Shown here in pieces: positions 1 through 5,910 of a DNA stretch of 10,157 nucleotides; the stretch's first letter is position 1; the number at the start of each line of letters is the position of its first letter. The notes beneath the pieces were generated by a model. The model was not told where the DNA came from. It was given only the letters and a program-made list of their open reading frames with translations, and ran no database searches. Origin of the DNA: Cypionkella sp. (lineage in GTDB: Bacteria; Pseudomonadota; Alphaproteobacteria; Rhodobacterales; Rhodobacteraceae); assembly GCA_018063485.1 (NCBI GenBank), contig JAGPBG010000047.1, positions 1-10,157 on the forward strand, written 5' to 3'. The translations under genes were made by a program, and so were the position numbers.

Positions 1-690
1 CTCTCGGTCAATGCGGTTGCGGCCTCCGGTACTGCCTTGCCCATAGCAGAAACGGTGGTTCTGGCACCAAGGGCCGTTGATCTGACCACCGAGGATATTG
101 CGGGGCTTGCCGTCTCGGAAGCGTCGCTGCAAGCCGCATCCAGCGCACAAGCAGTTGCGCAAGAGCCAAGCCTTCAACTTGCCGCTGCCGTTGCACCGGT
201 TGCCACCAGCGACACCGATGCTGTAATGTCCGCGCCTTCCGATGATCCGGCCGCGTCATCTGATACCGAAGGGCTGGACCTGCCGGTCGATTTGGACACC
301 GAAACCCTGGCGGAACCGGATTTGGCCGGGGAAGGCCTCACCCGTTCGCTGCGCCCGATGCCGCGACCGGCCGCGCAGGCGGTTGCCGAGCCGACTGTTG
401 CGGCGCTTGCGGTTGAAGTGGATCCCTCTACCATCGCTGTGGGAACCAGGCTGGTTCAGCTTGGGGCTTTCGATGATGAGGAAACGGCGCGTTCGGAATG
501 GACCAGACTACAGGGGCGCTTTGGGGAATTGCTGGCCGCCAAATCAATGGTGGTGCAAAGCGCCCAAAGCGGTGGGCGGACCTTCTTTCGTCTGCGTGCC
601 ACGGGCTTTGATGGCGAAGAGGATACCCGCCGATTCTGCGTGGCCCTTCTGGCCGAAAATGTCTCCTGCATTCCTGTCGCGCAACGATGA
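1..690 (+). CDS. SPOR domain-containing cell-envelope protein (5' end missing)
   Basis: The reading frame is open from base 1 to a TGA at 688-690, so the start lies upstream; the TTG at 37 is only an internal codon. The visible 229 residues have two parts. The first ~140 are low-complexity, rich in Ala, Pro, Asp, Glu and Val, typical of a disordered periplasmic linker. The last ~85 (about 430-687) form a SPOR domain, with the opening pattern RLVQLGAF, a middle segment FFRLRATGF and a closing pair of cysteines in FCVALLAENVSC. SPOR domains bind denuded glycan strands at division sites. Family members usually have an N-terminal cytoplasmic tail and one membrane helix, which would lie outside the window. 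The stop codon overlaps the nagZ start (ATGA), so the two are probably co-translated. In relatives argS often lies upstream; that is recalled, not seen here. The domain call is firm, the exact role unknown. Confidence 0.9.
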   Translation, partial: LSVNAVAASGTALPIAETVVLAPRAVDLTTEDIAGLAVSEASLQAASSAQAVAQEPSLQLAAAVAPVATSDTDAVMSAPSDDPAASSDTEGLDLPVDLDTETLAEPDLAGEGLTRSLRPMPRPAAQAVAEPTVAALAVEVDPSTIAVGTRLVQLGAFDDEETARSEWTRLQGRFGELLAAKSMVVQSAQSGGRTFFRLRATGFDGEEDTRRFCVALLAENVSCIPVAQR

Positions 691-1700
691 CCACAACCGG
701 CACCGGCGCTGCGATATTTGGCTGTGAAGGGGCGACGCTTGGGAAAGATGAAGCCGCCTTCTTCAGGGATTACGACCCGCTGGGGTTCATTGTCTTTGCC
801 CGCAATGTCGAGACGCCAGAGCAACTTCGTCGGCTGACCGCTGATCTGCGCAATGTGGTTGGGCGGGATGCCATGATCCTGGTTGATCAGGAGGGCGGTC
901 GCGTGCAAAGGCTGCGCGCGCCGCATTGGCGCGAATGGCTGCCGCCGTTTGACATGGTGGAACGCGCCGGTGCTCGGGCCGCGAGGGCGATGGAATTGCG
1001 CAGCCGGATCATCGCGAAAGAGTTGCGCGCCGTTGGGATCGACGCCAATTGTGCGCCGGTCGCCGATATCGCCGGCCCCACGACCCATGCTTTCCTGCGC
1101 AATCGGTGTTATGCTGATACTGTGGCGCGAGTCATTGAAATTGCAACGGCAGTGGCCGGGGGACATCAGGCGGAAGGTGTGATCCCGGTTGTCAAACACA
1201 TGCCGGGGCATGGCCGCTCGACAGCAGACACCCACCACGATTTGCCGCTCGTTGCCGCCTCCCGTGCAGAACTGACCGCAAGCGATTTTGCGCCCTTCAA
1301 GGCATTGGCCGACCTGCCGATGGCGATGACGGCGCATATCATGTTCACCGCCTATGATGCCGACAATCCGGCCACGCAATCTTGGACGGTTATAGATACG
1401 ATCCGGCAAGAGATTGGCTTCAACGGGCTGTTGTTGACGGATGATCTCAATATGGAGGCGCTGTCGGGCACCCTGTCCGAACGGACTGCGCGGTCGATGC
1501 AGGCGGGGTGCGATATTGCTTTGCATTGCAAAGGCGATCTGGCGCAGATGATCGAGGTGGCGGCGGCGGCTGGCGCGATGCGCGCCGATACTTTGGCGCG
1601 TGCCCGAACGGCCCTTGTCAGACGCGGCCCGCCCACCGATGTTGCTATTGAAGATCTGGACGCAGAACTGATTTCTATCTTGTCTGAAACGGCACCATGA
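687..1700 (+). CDS. nagZ: NagZ, beta-N-acetylhexosaminidase (glycoside hydrolase family 3)
   Basis: A 337-residue cytoplasmic enzyme that removes N-acetylglucosamine from GlcNAc-anhydroMurNAc muropeptides during peptidoglycan recycling. Visible family marks, in order: GFIVFARNV (33-41), VDQEGGRVQRL (66-76), the GH3 signature KHMPGHG (170-176), the Asp/His pair in DTHHDLP (D181, H183) on the flexible catalytic loop, and LLLTDDLNMEAL, whose D252 matches the nucleophile. Length is normal for single-domain NagZ. The ATG overlaps the SPOR stop, and no Shine-Dalgarno is apparent just upstream, so translation probably depends on coupling. The 3' end overlaps scpA by ATGA. In enterobacteria NagZ products also signal AmpC beta-lactamase induction; nothing here shows that role. 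The loop before the KH motif (PTTHAFLRNRCYAD) departs from the usual sequence, but the catalytic residues are intact. Confidence 0.95.
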   Translation: MTTTGTGAAIFGCEGATLGKDEAAFFRDYDPLGFIVFARNVETPEQLRRLTADLRNVVGRDAMILVDQEGGRVQRLRAPHWREWLPPFDMVERAGARAARAMELRSRIIAKELRAVGIDANCAPVADIAGPTTHAFLRNRCYADTVARVIEIATAVAGGHQAEGVIPVVKHMPGHGRSTADTHHDLPLVAASRAELTASDFAPFKALADLPMAMTAHIMFTAYDADNPATQSWTVIDTIRQEIGFNGLLLTDDLNMEALSGTLSERTARSMQAGCDIALHCKGDLAQMIEVAAAAGAMRADTLARARTALVRRGPPTDVAIEDLDAELISILSETAP

Positions 1701-2497
1701 CCCGCGAAGAGACAGACGATTGGGGCAATCCCGAACGGATCACCATCGGTGAACGGCTCGAAGGGGAGGCGCTGATCGTTGACGTCGATGGCTTCGAAGG
1801 CCCGCTCGATCTGCTGCTGACGCTGTCACGAACCCAGAAGGTTGATCTTCGGCGGATTTCGGTGCTGCAACTGGCCGAGCAATATCTGATTTTTGTCGAG
1901 CGCGCACGGGTTCTGCGGATTGAACTGGCTGCGGATTATCTGGTCATGGCGGCCTGGCTTGCCTTTCTCAAATCGCGCCTTTTGCTGCCGCCCGAACCGG
2001 GCGCGGAGGGGCCATCGGCTGAAGATCTTGCCCAGCATCTGGCCTTTCAGCTTGAACGCCTGTCGGCCATGCGCGAAGCCGCAGCCCGTCTTATGGCGCG
2101 CGATCAGCTTGGCCGTGATTTTTTTTACCGGGGCCAACCTGAAGAAGTGATCAAACACAAAGACGTCACCTATGCAGCCAGCCTTCTGGATCTGATGCGC
2201 GCTTATGCCCGGATCCGCACCCGCGACGAATTTCGCCCATATGCCTTTGATCGTGAAAATGTTTTCACGATGGAACAGGCGTTGGAGCGGATGCGCGGCT
2301 TGATTGGCTATATTGGCGACTGGTCGGATCTGACCTCATTCTTGCCTGAAGGCTGGGATGCGAGCCCTGCGCGCCGACGCTCTGCTACAGCCGCGCATTT
2401 TGCCGCCGTGCTTGAGTTGGCCAAACGCGGGCAGGTCAAATTGCGGCAAGGAGAGACTTTTGCCCCCTTGCAGATCCGGCGGGCAGAGACGCCATGA
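1697..2497 (+). CDS. scpA: ScpA, segregation and condensation protein A (kleisin)
   Basis: A 266-residue kleisin subunit of the SMC-ScpA-ScpB complex, which organises and helps separate replicated chromosomes. The N-terminal SMC-neck-binding part is recognisable from GFEGPLDLLLTL (32-43) through KVDLRRISVLQLAEQY (48-63) to DYLVMAAWLAFLKSRLLLP (80-98). The middle is charged and helical, followed by a conserved helix around residues 155-185. The C-terminal winged helix that caps an SMC head is residues ~228-263. Length fits alphaproteobacterial ScpA. It overlaps nagZ by 4 nt upstream and scpB by 4 nt downstream, consistent with coupled, roughly stoichiometric synthesis with its partner. The smc gene is not in the window. 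I see no truncation or missing segment. Confidence 0.96.
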   Translation: MTREETDDWGNPERITIGERLEGEALIVDVDGFEGPLDLLLTLSRTQKVDLRRISVLQLAEQYLIFVERARVLRIELAADYLVMAAWLAFLKSRLLLPPEPGAEGPSAEDLAQHLAFQLERLSAMREAAARLMARDQLGRDFFYRGQPEEVIKHKDVTYAASLLDLMRAYARIRTRDEFRPYAFDRENVFTMEQALERMRGLIGYIGDWSDLTSFLPEGWDASPARRRSATAAHFAAVLELAKRGQVKLRQGETFAPLQIRRAETP

Positions 2498-3138
2498 CGC
2501 ACAGCGACCCCATCGAGAAAACCCTGTTCGAAGCCCCCCCGATGGGCGAGCAAGAGCGCATGGTCGAAGCAATCTTGTTTGCATCGGCAGAGCCGATCAC
2601 TCTGGCCGAATTGATTTCAAGGATGCCGCATGGGTGCGATCCTGCCGAAGCCTTGGTGACGCTCAGGCGCCGTTATGAGGGCAGGGGGGTGCAACTGCTG
2701 CGCGTGGGCGATGCCTATGTCATGCGCACTGCAGCCGATCTTGGCTATCTGATGCAGAAAGAAGCCGTTGAAACCCGTAAGCTGTCCCGCGCCGCCATCG
2801 AAACGCTGGCGATTGTTGCCTACCACCAACCTGTCACCCGAACTGAAATCGAAGAAATCCGCGGCGTCGCGGTCAGCAGAGGCACGGTGGATCAGTTGAT
2901 GGAGTTGGATTGGATACGATTTGGCCGCCGCCGGATGACGCCTGGTCGCCCGGTGACTTTTGTGGTGACAGACCATTTCCTCAGCCATTTCGGCCTTGAA
3001 TCCGCGCGCGATCTGCCGGGGATCAAGGAATTGCGCGCCGCCGGTTTGCTCGACAACCGGCCCTTGCCGGGTGGGCTTATGGGCCCCCCGGATGAGGACG
3101 AGGCCACCATCGGCCAGAGCGAGCTTTTTGAGGATTAA
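2494..3138 (+). CDS. scpB: ScpB, segregation and condensation protein B
   Basis: A 214-residue ScpB, the dimeric winged-helix partner that binds the linker of ScpA. The first winged helix starts at RMVEAILFASAEPITLAEL (22-40). The second contains the family hallmark LSRAAIETLAIVAYHQPVTR (97-116), then EIEEIRGV and SRGTVDQLMELDWIRFGRR, and ends with a GRPVTFVVTDHFLSHFGL segment (151-168). The tail (~170-214) is acidic and probably disordered. The start codon overlaps the scpA stop (ATGA). The last codons (GAG GAT TAA) also supply the Shine-Dalgarno-like GAGG for the next small gene. Identification is secure from the second-domain signature plus adjacency to scpA. Confidence 0.96.
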   Translation: MTHSDPIEKTLFEAPPMGEQERMVEAILFASAEPITLAELISRMPHGCDPAEALVTLRRRYEGRGVQLLRVGDAYVMRTAADLGYLMQKEAVETRKLSRAAIETLAIVAYHQPVTRTEIEEIRGVAVSRGTVDQLMELDWIRFGRRRMTPGRPVTFVVTDHFLSHFGLESARDLPGIKELRAAGLLDNRPLPGGLMGPPDEDEATIGQSELFED

Positions 3139-3141
3139 GCC

Positions 3142-3357
3142 ATGGACATGAATCGTCTGATAAACATGATCATCAATGCCTTTGTTCGAAAGTTTGTGAA
3201 CAAGGCGGTGAATTCGAGCATTGATTATGCCTCGCGCGGCGGCAAGGCCAAGTCGGAATTGAGTGATGCCGAACGCCAACAGGCCCAAGCGGGCAAGGAT
3301 ATGGCCAAGCGTGCCAAAGACCTGGCCAAACTGTCCCGCCGCATCGGCCTGAAATGA
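3142..3357 (+). CDS. Small unknown protein (71 residues) downstream of scpB
   Basis: I do not recognise a named family. The ATG at 3142 lies 3 nt after the scpB stop and follows a GAGG at 3130-3133 with 8 nt spacing, a good translation signal. The protein is basic. Residues 1-26 (MNRLINMIINAFVRKFVNKA region) look like an amphipathic helix with alternating Ile/Val/Phe and Lys/Arg. A short Gly/Ser turn (RGGKAKS) follows, then a second charged helix rich in Ala, Lys, Gln and Asp with a heptad-like spacing of Leu/Ala (41-70). There is no signal peptide and no hydrophobic span long enough to cross a membrane. It closes the scpAB operon. A membrane-surface or DNA/RNA-associated helper is possible, but that is a guess. 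A transcription hairpin overlaps its stop codon region. Reality as a gene is supported by position, ribosome site and helix pattern. Confidence 0.75.
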   Translation: MDMNRLINMIINAFVRKFVNKAVNSSIDYASRGGKAKSELSDAERQQAQAGKDMAKRAKDLAKLSRRIGLK

Positions 3358-3359
3358 AA

Positions 3360-3383
3360 ATGCCCGCGCAACGGCGCGGGCAT
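3360..3383 (-). terminator. Intrinsic terminator hairpin between convergent genes
   Basis: A perfect 9-bp GC-rich stem (3361-3369 with 3374-3382; arm TGCCCGCGC) encloses the 4-nt loop AACG. An extra A-T pair at 3360/3383 is possible. Read leftward it is followed by TTTTCATTTC, a usable U-tract, so it best serves the methyltransferase gene that stops at 3416, about 32 nt before it. Read rightward no T-run follows, so stopping of the scp operon transcript would rely on the hairpin alone or on the A/T complementarity of the flanks. Confidence 0.8.
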
Positions 3384-3415
3384 CAACAGGGTACGCTGCG
3401 TTCAACCGCCGTAGT

Positions 3416-4396
3416 TCAACCGCGTGCGCGACGTCCACCTCGGCGCCCGGATGTGGCCGCAGAAGCGGCCGCAGAGGCCTCGGCAAAACTCATTCCGCCT
3501 TCAACTGCTTCAATCACCTTGGCAAAGCGTATCCATTCGCCGCCATTGGCATCGTGGTTCATCAGGAAATTGGCGGCCCGGATTGCTTCCATTTCGACCT
3601 GACGCACCGGATTCATGATGGCCGAAGTCATTCCGGCTCCGATTGCCATCGGTAAAAAGGCCGCGTTGATGCCGTGACGGTGCGGCAGGCCAAACGAGAT
3701 ATTCGACGCGCCGCAAGTGGTATTCACGCCCAACTCCTGACGCAGGCGGCGCACCAATGTGAAAACCTGATGGCCCGCCGTGGCCATGGCACCAATTGGC
3801 ATCACCAGCGGATCCACCACGATGTCATGCGCGGGGATCCCGAAATCGGCTGCGCGCTCCACGATCTTTTTCGCCACGGCAAAGCGCACATCCGGGTCTT
3901 GGCTGATTCCGGTGTCATCATTTGAAATCGCCACAACCGGGACATTGTATTTCTTGACCAGCGGCAACACCAGTTCAAGCCGTTCTTCCTCACCGGTCAC
4001 AGAATTGAGCAGCGGGCGGCCTTCACAGGCCTGAAGCCCAGCCTCAAGCGCACCGGGAACCGAGGAATCGATGCACAGCGGAACATCGGTAACTTCTTGA
4101 ATACGCCTGATCAATTCGCGCATCAGCGGGGGCTCGACAAAGTTGTTGTCGGCATAGCGCGGATCCTGCGCCATCTTGTTGGTGAATACCGCGCCCGAGT
4201 TCACATCCAGCACCGTGGCACCGCAGGCCACCTGCTCAAGGGCATCGCGCAACACGGTTTCGAAATTGCCGGCCTCCAGTTCGGCCGCCAGTTTCTTGCG
4301 TCCGGTGGGGTTGATCCGCTCCCCGATTACACAAAAAGGCTCGTCAAAGCCGATGGTGACGGTTCTGGTTTTCGATTCGACAACAGTGCGTGTCAT
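3416..4396 (-). CDS. Methyltetrahydrofolate:corrinoid methyltransferase (pterin-binding protein)
   Basis: A 326-residue single-domain member of the pterin-binding TIM-barrel family (dihydropteroate synthase-like), similar to the methyl-H4folate domain of MetH and to AcsE/MtgA-type enzymes. Motifs: GERINPTG (25-32), LDVNSG (63-68, with D64 and N66), CIDSS (108-112), NSVTGEE (131-137), ISNDDTG (157-163), VVDPL (193-197) and GASNISFGLP (229-238), the last carrying the Asn that assists N5 of methyl-H4folate. It would move a methyl group between methyl-H4folate and a cobalamin protein. No homocysteine-binding, B12-binding or reactivation domain is present, so partners must be encoded elsewhere. 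The tail (~305-326) is Ala-rich, then Arg/Gly-rich. It begins 12 nt after the reductase stop, with AAGGAAA overlapping that stop as ribosome site. The family call is firm; methionine synthesis versus methylamine/betaine demethylation is inferred. Confidence 0.92.
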   Translation of the reverse strand: MTRTVVESKTRTVTIGFDEPFCVIGERINPTGRKKLAAELEAGNFETVLRDALEQVACGATVLDVNSGAVFTNKMAQDPRYADNNFVEPPLMRELIRRIQEVTDVPLCIDSSVPGALEAGLQACEGRPLLNSVTGEEERLELVLPLVKKYNVPVVAISNDDTGISQDPDVRFAVAKKIVERAADFGIPAHDIVVDPLVMPIGAMATAGHQVFTLVRRLRQELGVNTTCGASNISFGLPHRHGINAAFLPMAIGAGMTSAIMNPVRQVEMEAIRAANFLMNHDANGGEWIRFAKVIEAVEGGMSFAEASAAASAATSGRRGGRRARG

Positions 4397-4408
4397 GGCG
4401 TGCTTTCC

Positions 4409-5329
4409 TTACGCTTGATTGGCCGGAACGCCGGAAGCGCCGCCGTTTTCGGTGACCCAGGTGGCATTGGTCTTGATGCCGCCAAGGGGGAAGAAATGAA
4501 CCTGTTCAATGCCAAAGCCCGGGTTTTTGGCCTTGTGGGCGGCCAGTGCCGCAACAACCTCCGTCGGCTCATAGGGCATCAATAGTTTCGTGACATCCAT
4601 AGCGCGTTTTTGCAGCACGCGCAAAGAGGCTCCAACACCGCAGGCTATCGCGAATTTGATCAGGGTTTGCAGTTTGGCAGGACCGGCTACACCGATATGC
4701 ACCGGCAGTTTGATCCCTTCGGCAGCCAGGCGGTTGACCCAGGCAATCACCGGCTCGGCCTCGAAGCAGAACTGCGTGGCCATCGCCATTTTGGCATCGC
4801 TGCGCTCGGAAAAGGCTGATTTCCAGCGCGCCGCCTCCATGACCGCCTTGTCCGAGCCATCGGGATCAATGTCCTTGTTGCCCTCGGGGTGGCCCGCGAC
4901 ATGCAAGCGATCAAACCCGTCAAAAGCGCCGCTTTCGATCAACTGCATTGAATTTTCAAAATCCCCAACCGGTTTTGCGAGGCCACCCGCCAAGAGCAAT
5001 GCCTGCCGCACATTCGCCTCGCCTTCATAGCGCGCAACCCAGTCGGTCAGCATGGCCTTGCTGGCAATGATCCGCGCCGGGAAATGTGGCATCACGTCAA
5101 AGCCTTCGCCATTGATCCGCTTTGCCGTCGCGACCATTTCCTCGATGGGCGTCCCTTCAATATGCGCGACATAAACCCTTGTGCCTTTGGGCAGGATGGC
5201 GCGGAAATCCTCGACCTTTTCGGCAGTGCGTGGCATCACCTCGATCGAGTAGCCCTTCAGAAACGCTTCTGTCTCGGCATTGGGGCCGGTGGGCTGGGTT
5301 GCTTCACGACGAAAATTGAACAGTGCCAT
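4409..5329 (-). CDS. metF: Methylenetetrahydrofolate reductase (MetF family)
   Basis: A 306-residue FAD-dependent TIM barrel that interconverts 5,10-methylene- and 5-methyl-H4folate. Family signs: SIEVMPRTAEKVEDF (28-42; E30 in the place of the catalytic Glu28 of E. coli MetF), DVMPHFPAR (78-86), LLLAGG (111-116), HPEG (147-150), ATQFCFE (184-190), HIGVAG (211-216) and HFFPLGGI (278-285). Length matches the catalytic domain alone. It is a divergent branch, not a close copy of enterobacterial MetF, so direction (biosynthesis versus oxidation of methyl groups) cannot be read from sequence. A strong CGGAGG precedes the ATG. It sits 20 nt after the PF13769-type gene and 12 nt before the methyl-H4folate methyltransferase. 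Making or consuming methyl-H4folate next to the enzyme that uses it argues for one pathway. Confidence 0.92.
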   Translation of the reverse strand: MALFNFRREATQPTGPNAETEAFLKGYSIEVMPRTAEKVEDFRAILPKGTRVYVAHIEGTPIEEMVATAKRINGEGFDVMPHFPARIIASKAMLTDWVARYEGEANVRQALLLAGGLAKPVGDFENSMQLIESGAFDGFDRLHVAGHPEGNKDIDPDGSDKAVMEAARWKSAFSERSDAKMAMATQFCFEAEPVIAWVNRLAAEGIKLPVHIGVAGPAKLQTLIKFAIACGVGASLRVLQKRAMDVTKLLMPYEPTEVVAALAAHKAKNPGFGIEQVHFFPLGGIKTNATWVTENGGASGVPANQA

Positions 5330-5349
5330 TTAGGCCTCCGGTTGGAAAG

Positions 5350-5652
5350 TCAGGCTTGTGCCCAGCCCTCGGCGTTGATCAGGATCTTGATGCGGTCGAT
5401 ATCAAACTCGGCTTCAAGCCGTGCTGCTTCGGATGCGGCAATGGTGTCAGGCTCACCTTCTACCTCATAGGGCGGGGCTTTGCGCCATTCGGCCAGATAA
5501 GCGTCGGCATCCTTTGCGCCGATTTTCATCGCACAGCGGTCGATTGCCTGCTCGAATCTTTCGGACAGTTGCACCTTGGACCCACGGCGCCCCTTTCCGA
5601 CAATCACTTGCGCCGGGATATCCCGCCAATAAACCACCGTTACCTCTGGCAT
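5350..5652 (-). CDS. PF13769-type small protein ('virulence factor' family, name misleading)
   Basis: I start this 100-residue protein at the ATG at 5652, which has AAGGGGGA (5661-5668) upstream and gives the typical opening MPEVTVVYWRDIPAQVIV. An in-frame extension to 5820 is possible but unlike the family. Other family-like segments are GRRGSKVQL, RFEQAIDRCAMKIG, DADAYLAEWRKAPP and a closing FDIDRIKILINAEGW. The fold is likely alpha/beta, soluble and cytoplasmic, with no signal peptide. I recognise the family as the one called 'virulence factor' in Pfam; nothing here suggests virulence. As first gene of an operon with a MetF-like reductase and a corrinoid methyltransferase, it more likely serves methyl-group or B12-dependent methionine metabolism. 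That role is inferred from context only. Confidence 0.87.
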   Translation of the reverse strand: MPEVTVVYWRDIPAQVIVGKGRRGSKVQLSERFEQAIDRCAMKIGAKDADAYLAEWRKAPPYEVEGEPDTIAASEAARLEAEFDIDRIKILINAEGWAQA

Positions 5653-5910
5653 TGCCCGAATCCCCCTTGTTTGTGCTCTTCTTCTAAGCGCCCAAGCGCG
5701 ACTGCCAATGTCGGTTTTCGACATGGCGCATTCCACCAGCGACGCGCCGGAGCTGCTGCTGCAATAACTTGTTTCGCGGTCTGTGGCACGAACGGAATAT
5801 AAAAAAATCTGCATCATCAAGATGAATCCAGCCTATTTCATTCTCAAGCCAATGCTTGCCAGCAGAGGGCAAGCCGACTACCCTGATGCCAACCACATAT
5901 GGAGGGCGAT
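5653..5910. promoter_or_regulatory. Divergent promoter region between the methyl-transfer operon and ppx
   Basis: 258 bases with no credible gene. The most AT-rich block of the region (5796-5808, AATATAAAAAAAT) holds TATAAA at 5798-5803 for the rightward direction and TATATT on the complementary strand at 5801-5796 for the leftward direction. No convincing -35 box sits at the right distance for either. If the leftward site is used, the PF13769-type gene has a leader of about 135 nt containing the dyads 5708-5724 (6-bp stem, 5-nt loop) and 5688-5699 (4-bp stem). A 7-bp inverted repeat lies at 5854-5874. I found no match to the SAM-II, SAM/SAH, SAH or cobalamin riboswitch cores. Confidence 0.4.
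5854..5874. repeat. Inverted repeat upstream of ppx
   Basis: GCTTGCC (5854-5860) and GGCAAGC (5868-5874) are perfect complements separated by 7 nt. A third copy of the core, CAAGC at 5845-5849, can pair instead with the GCTTG at 5854-5858. It could be an operator or a leader fold; nothing in the sequence decides which. Confidence 0.5.

Noticed and set aside
456..1526. A 356-codon open frame on the complementary strand over nagZ
   Set aside because: It lies opposite the SPOR and nagZ coding sequence, has a His/Arg/Gln-rich composition typical of antisense reading in GC-rich DNA, and shows no family motif.
2617..3486. A 289-codon open frame on the complementary strand over scpB
   Set aside because: It is antisense to scpB and the small gene, crosses the terminator hairpin, and has no recognisable domain.
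5653..5800. Known SAM-II, SAM/SAH, SAH or cobalamin riboswitch ahead of the methyl-transfer operon
   Set aside because: I compared the leader by eye with the core motifs I know and found no match; only generic hairpins are present.
5653..5820. N-terminal extension of the PF13769-type protein to an ATG at 5820
   Set aside because: The extra 56 residues are low in secondary structure, unlike the family, and the ATG at 5652 has a good Shine-Dalgarno and the typical family start.
5823..5840. MetR-like site TGAA...TTCA near the methyl-transfer operon
   Set aside because: The half-sites are 10 nt apart; the known MetR box has 5 nt between them.
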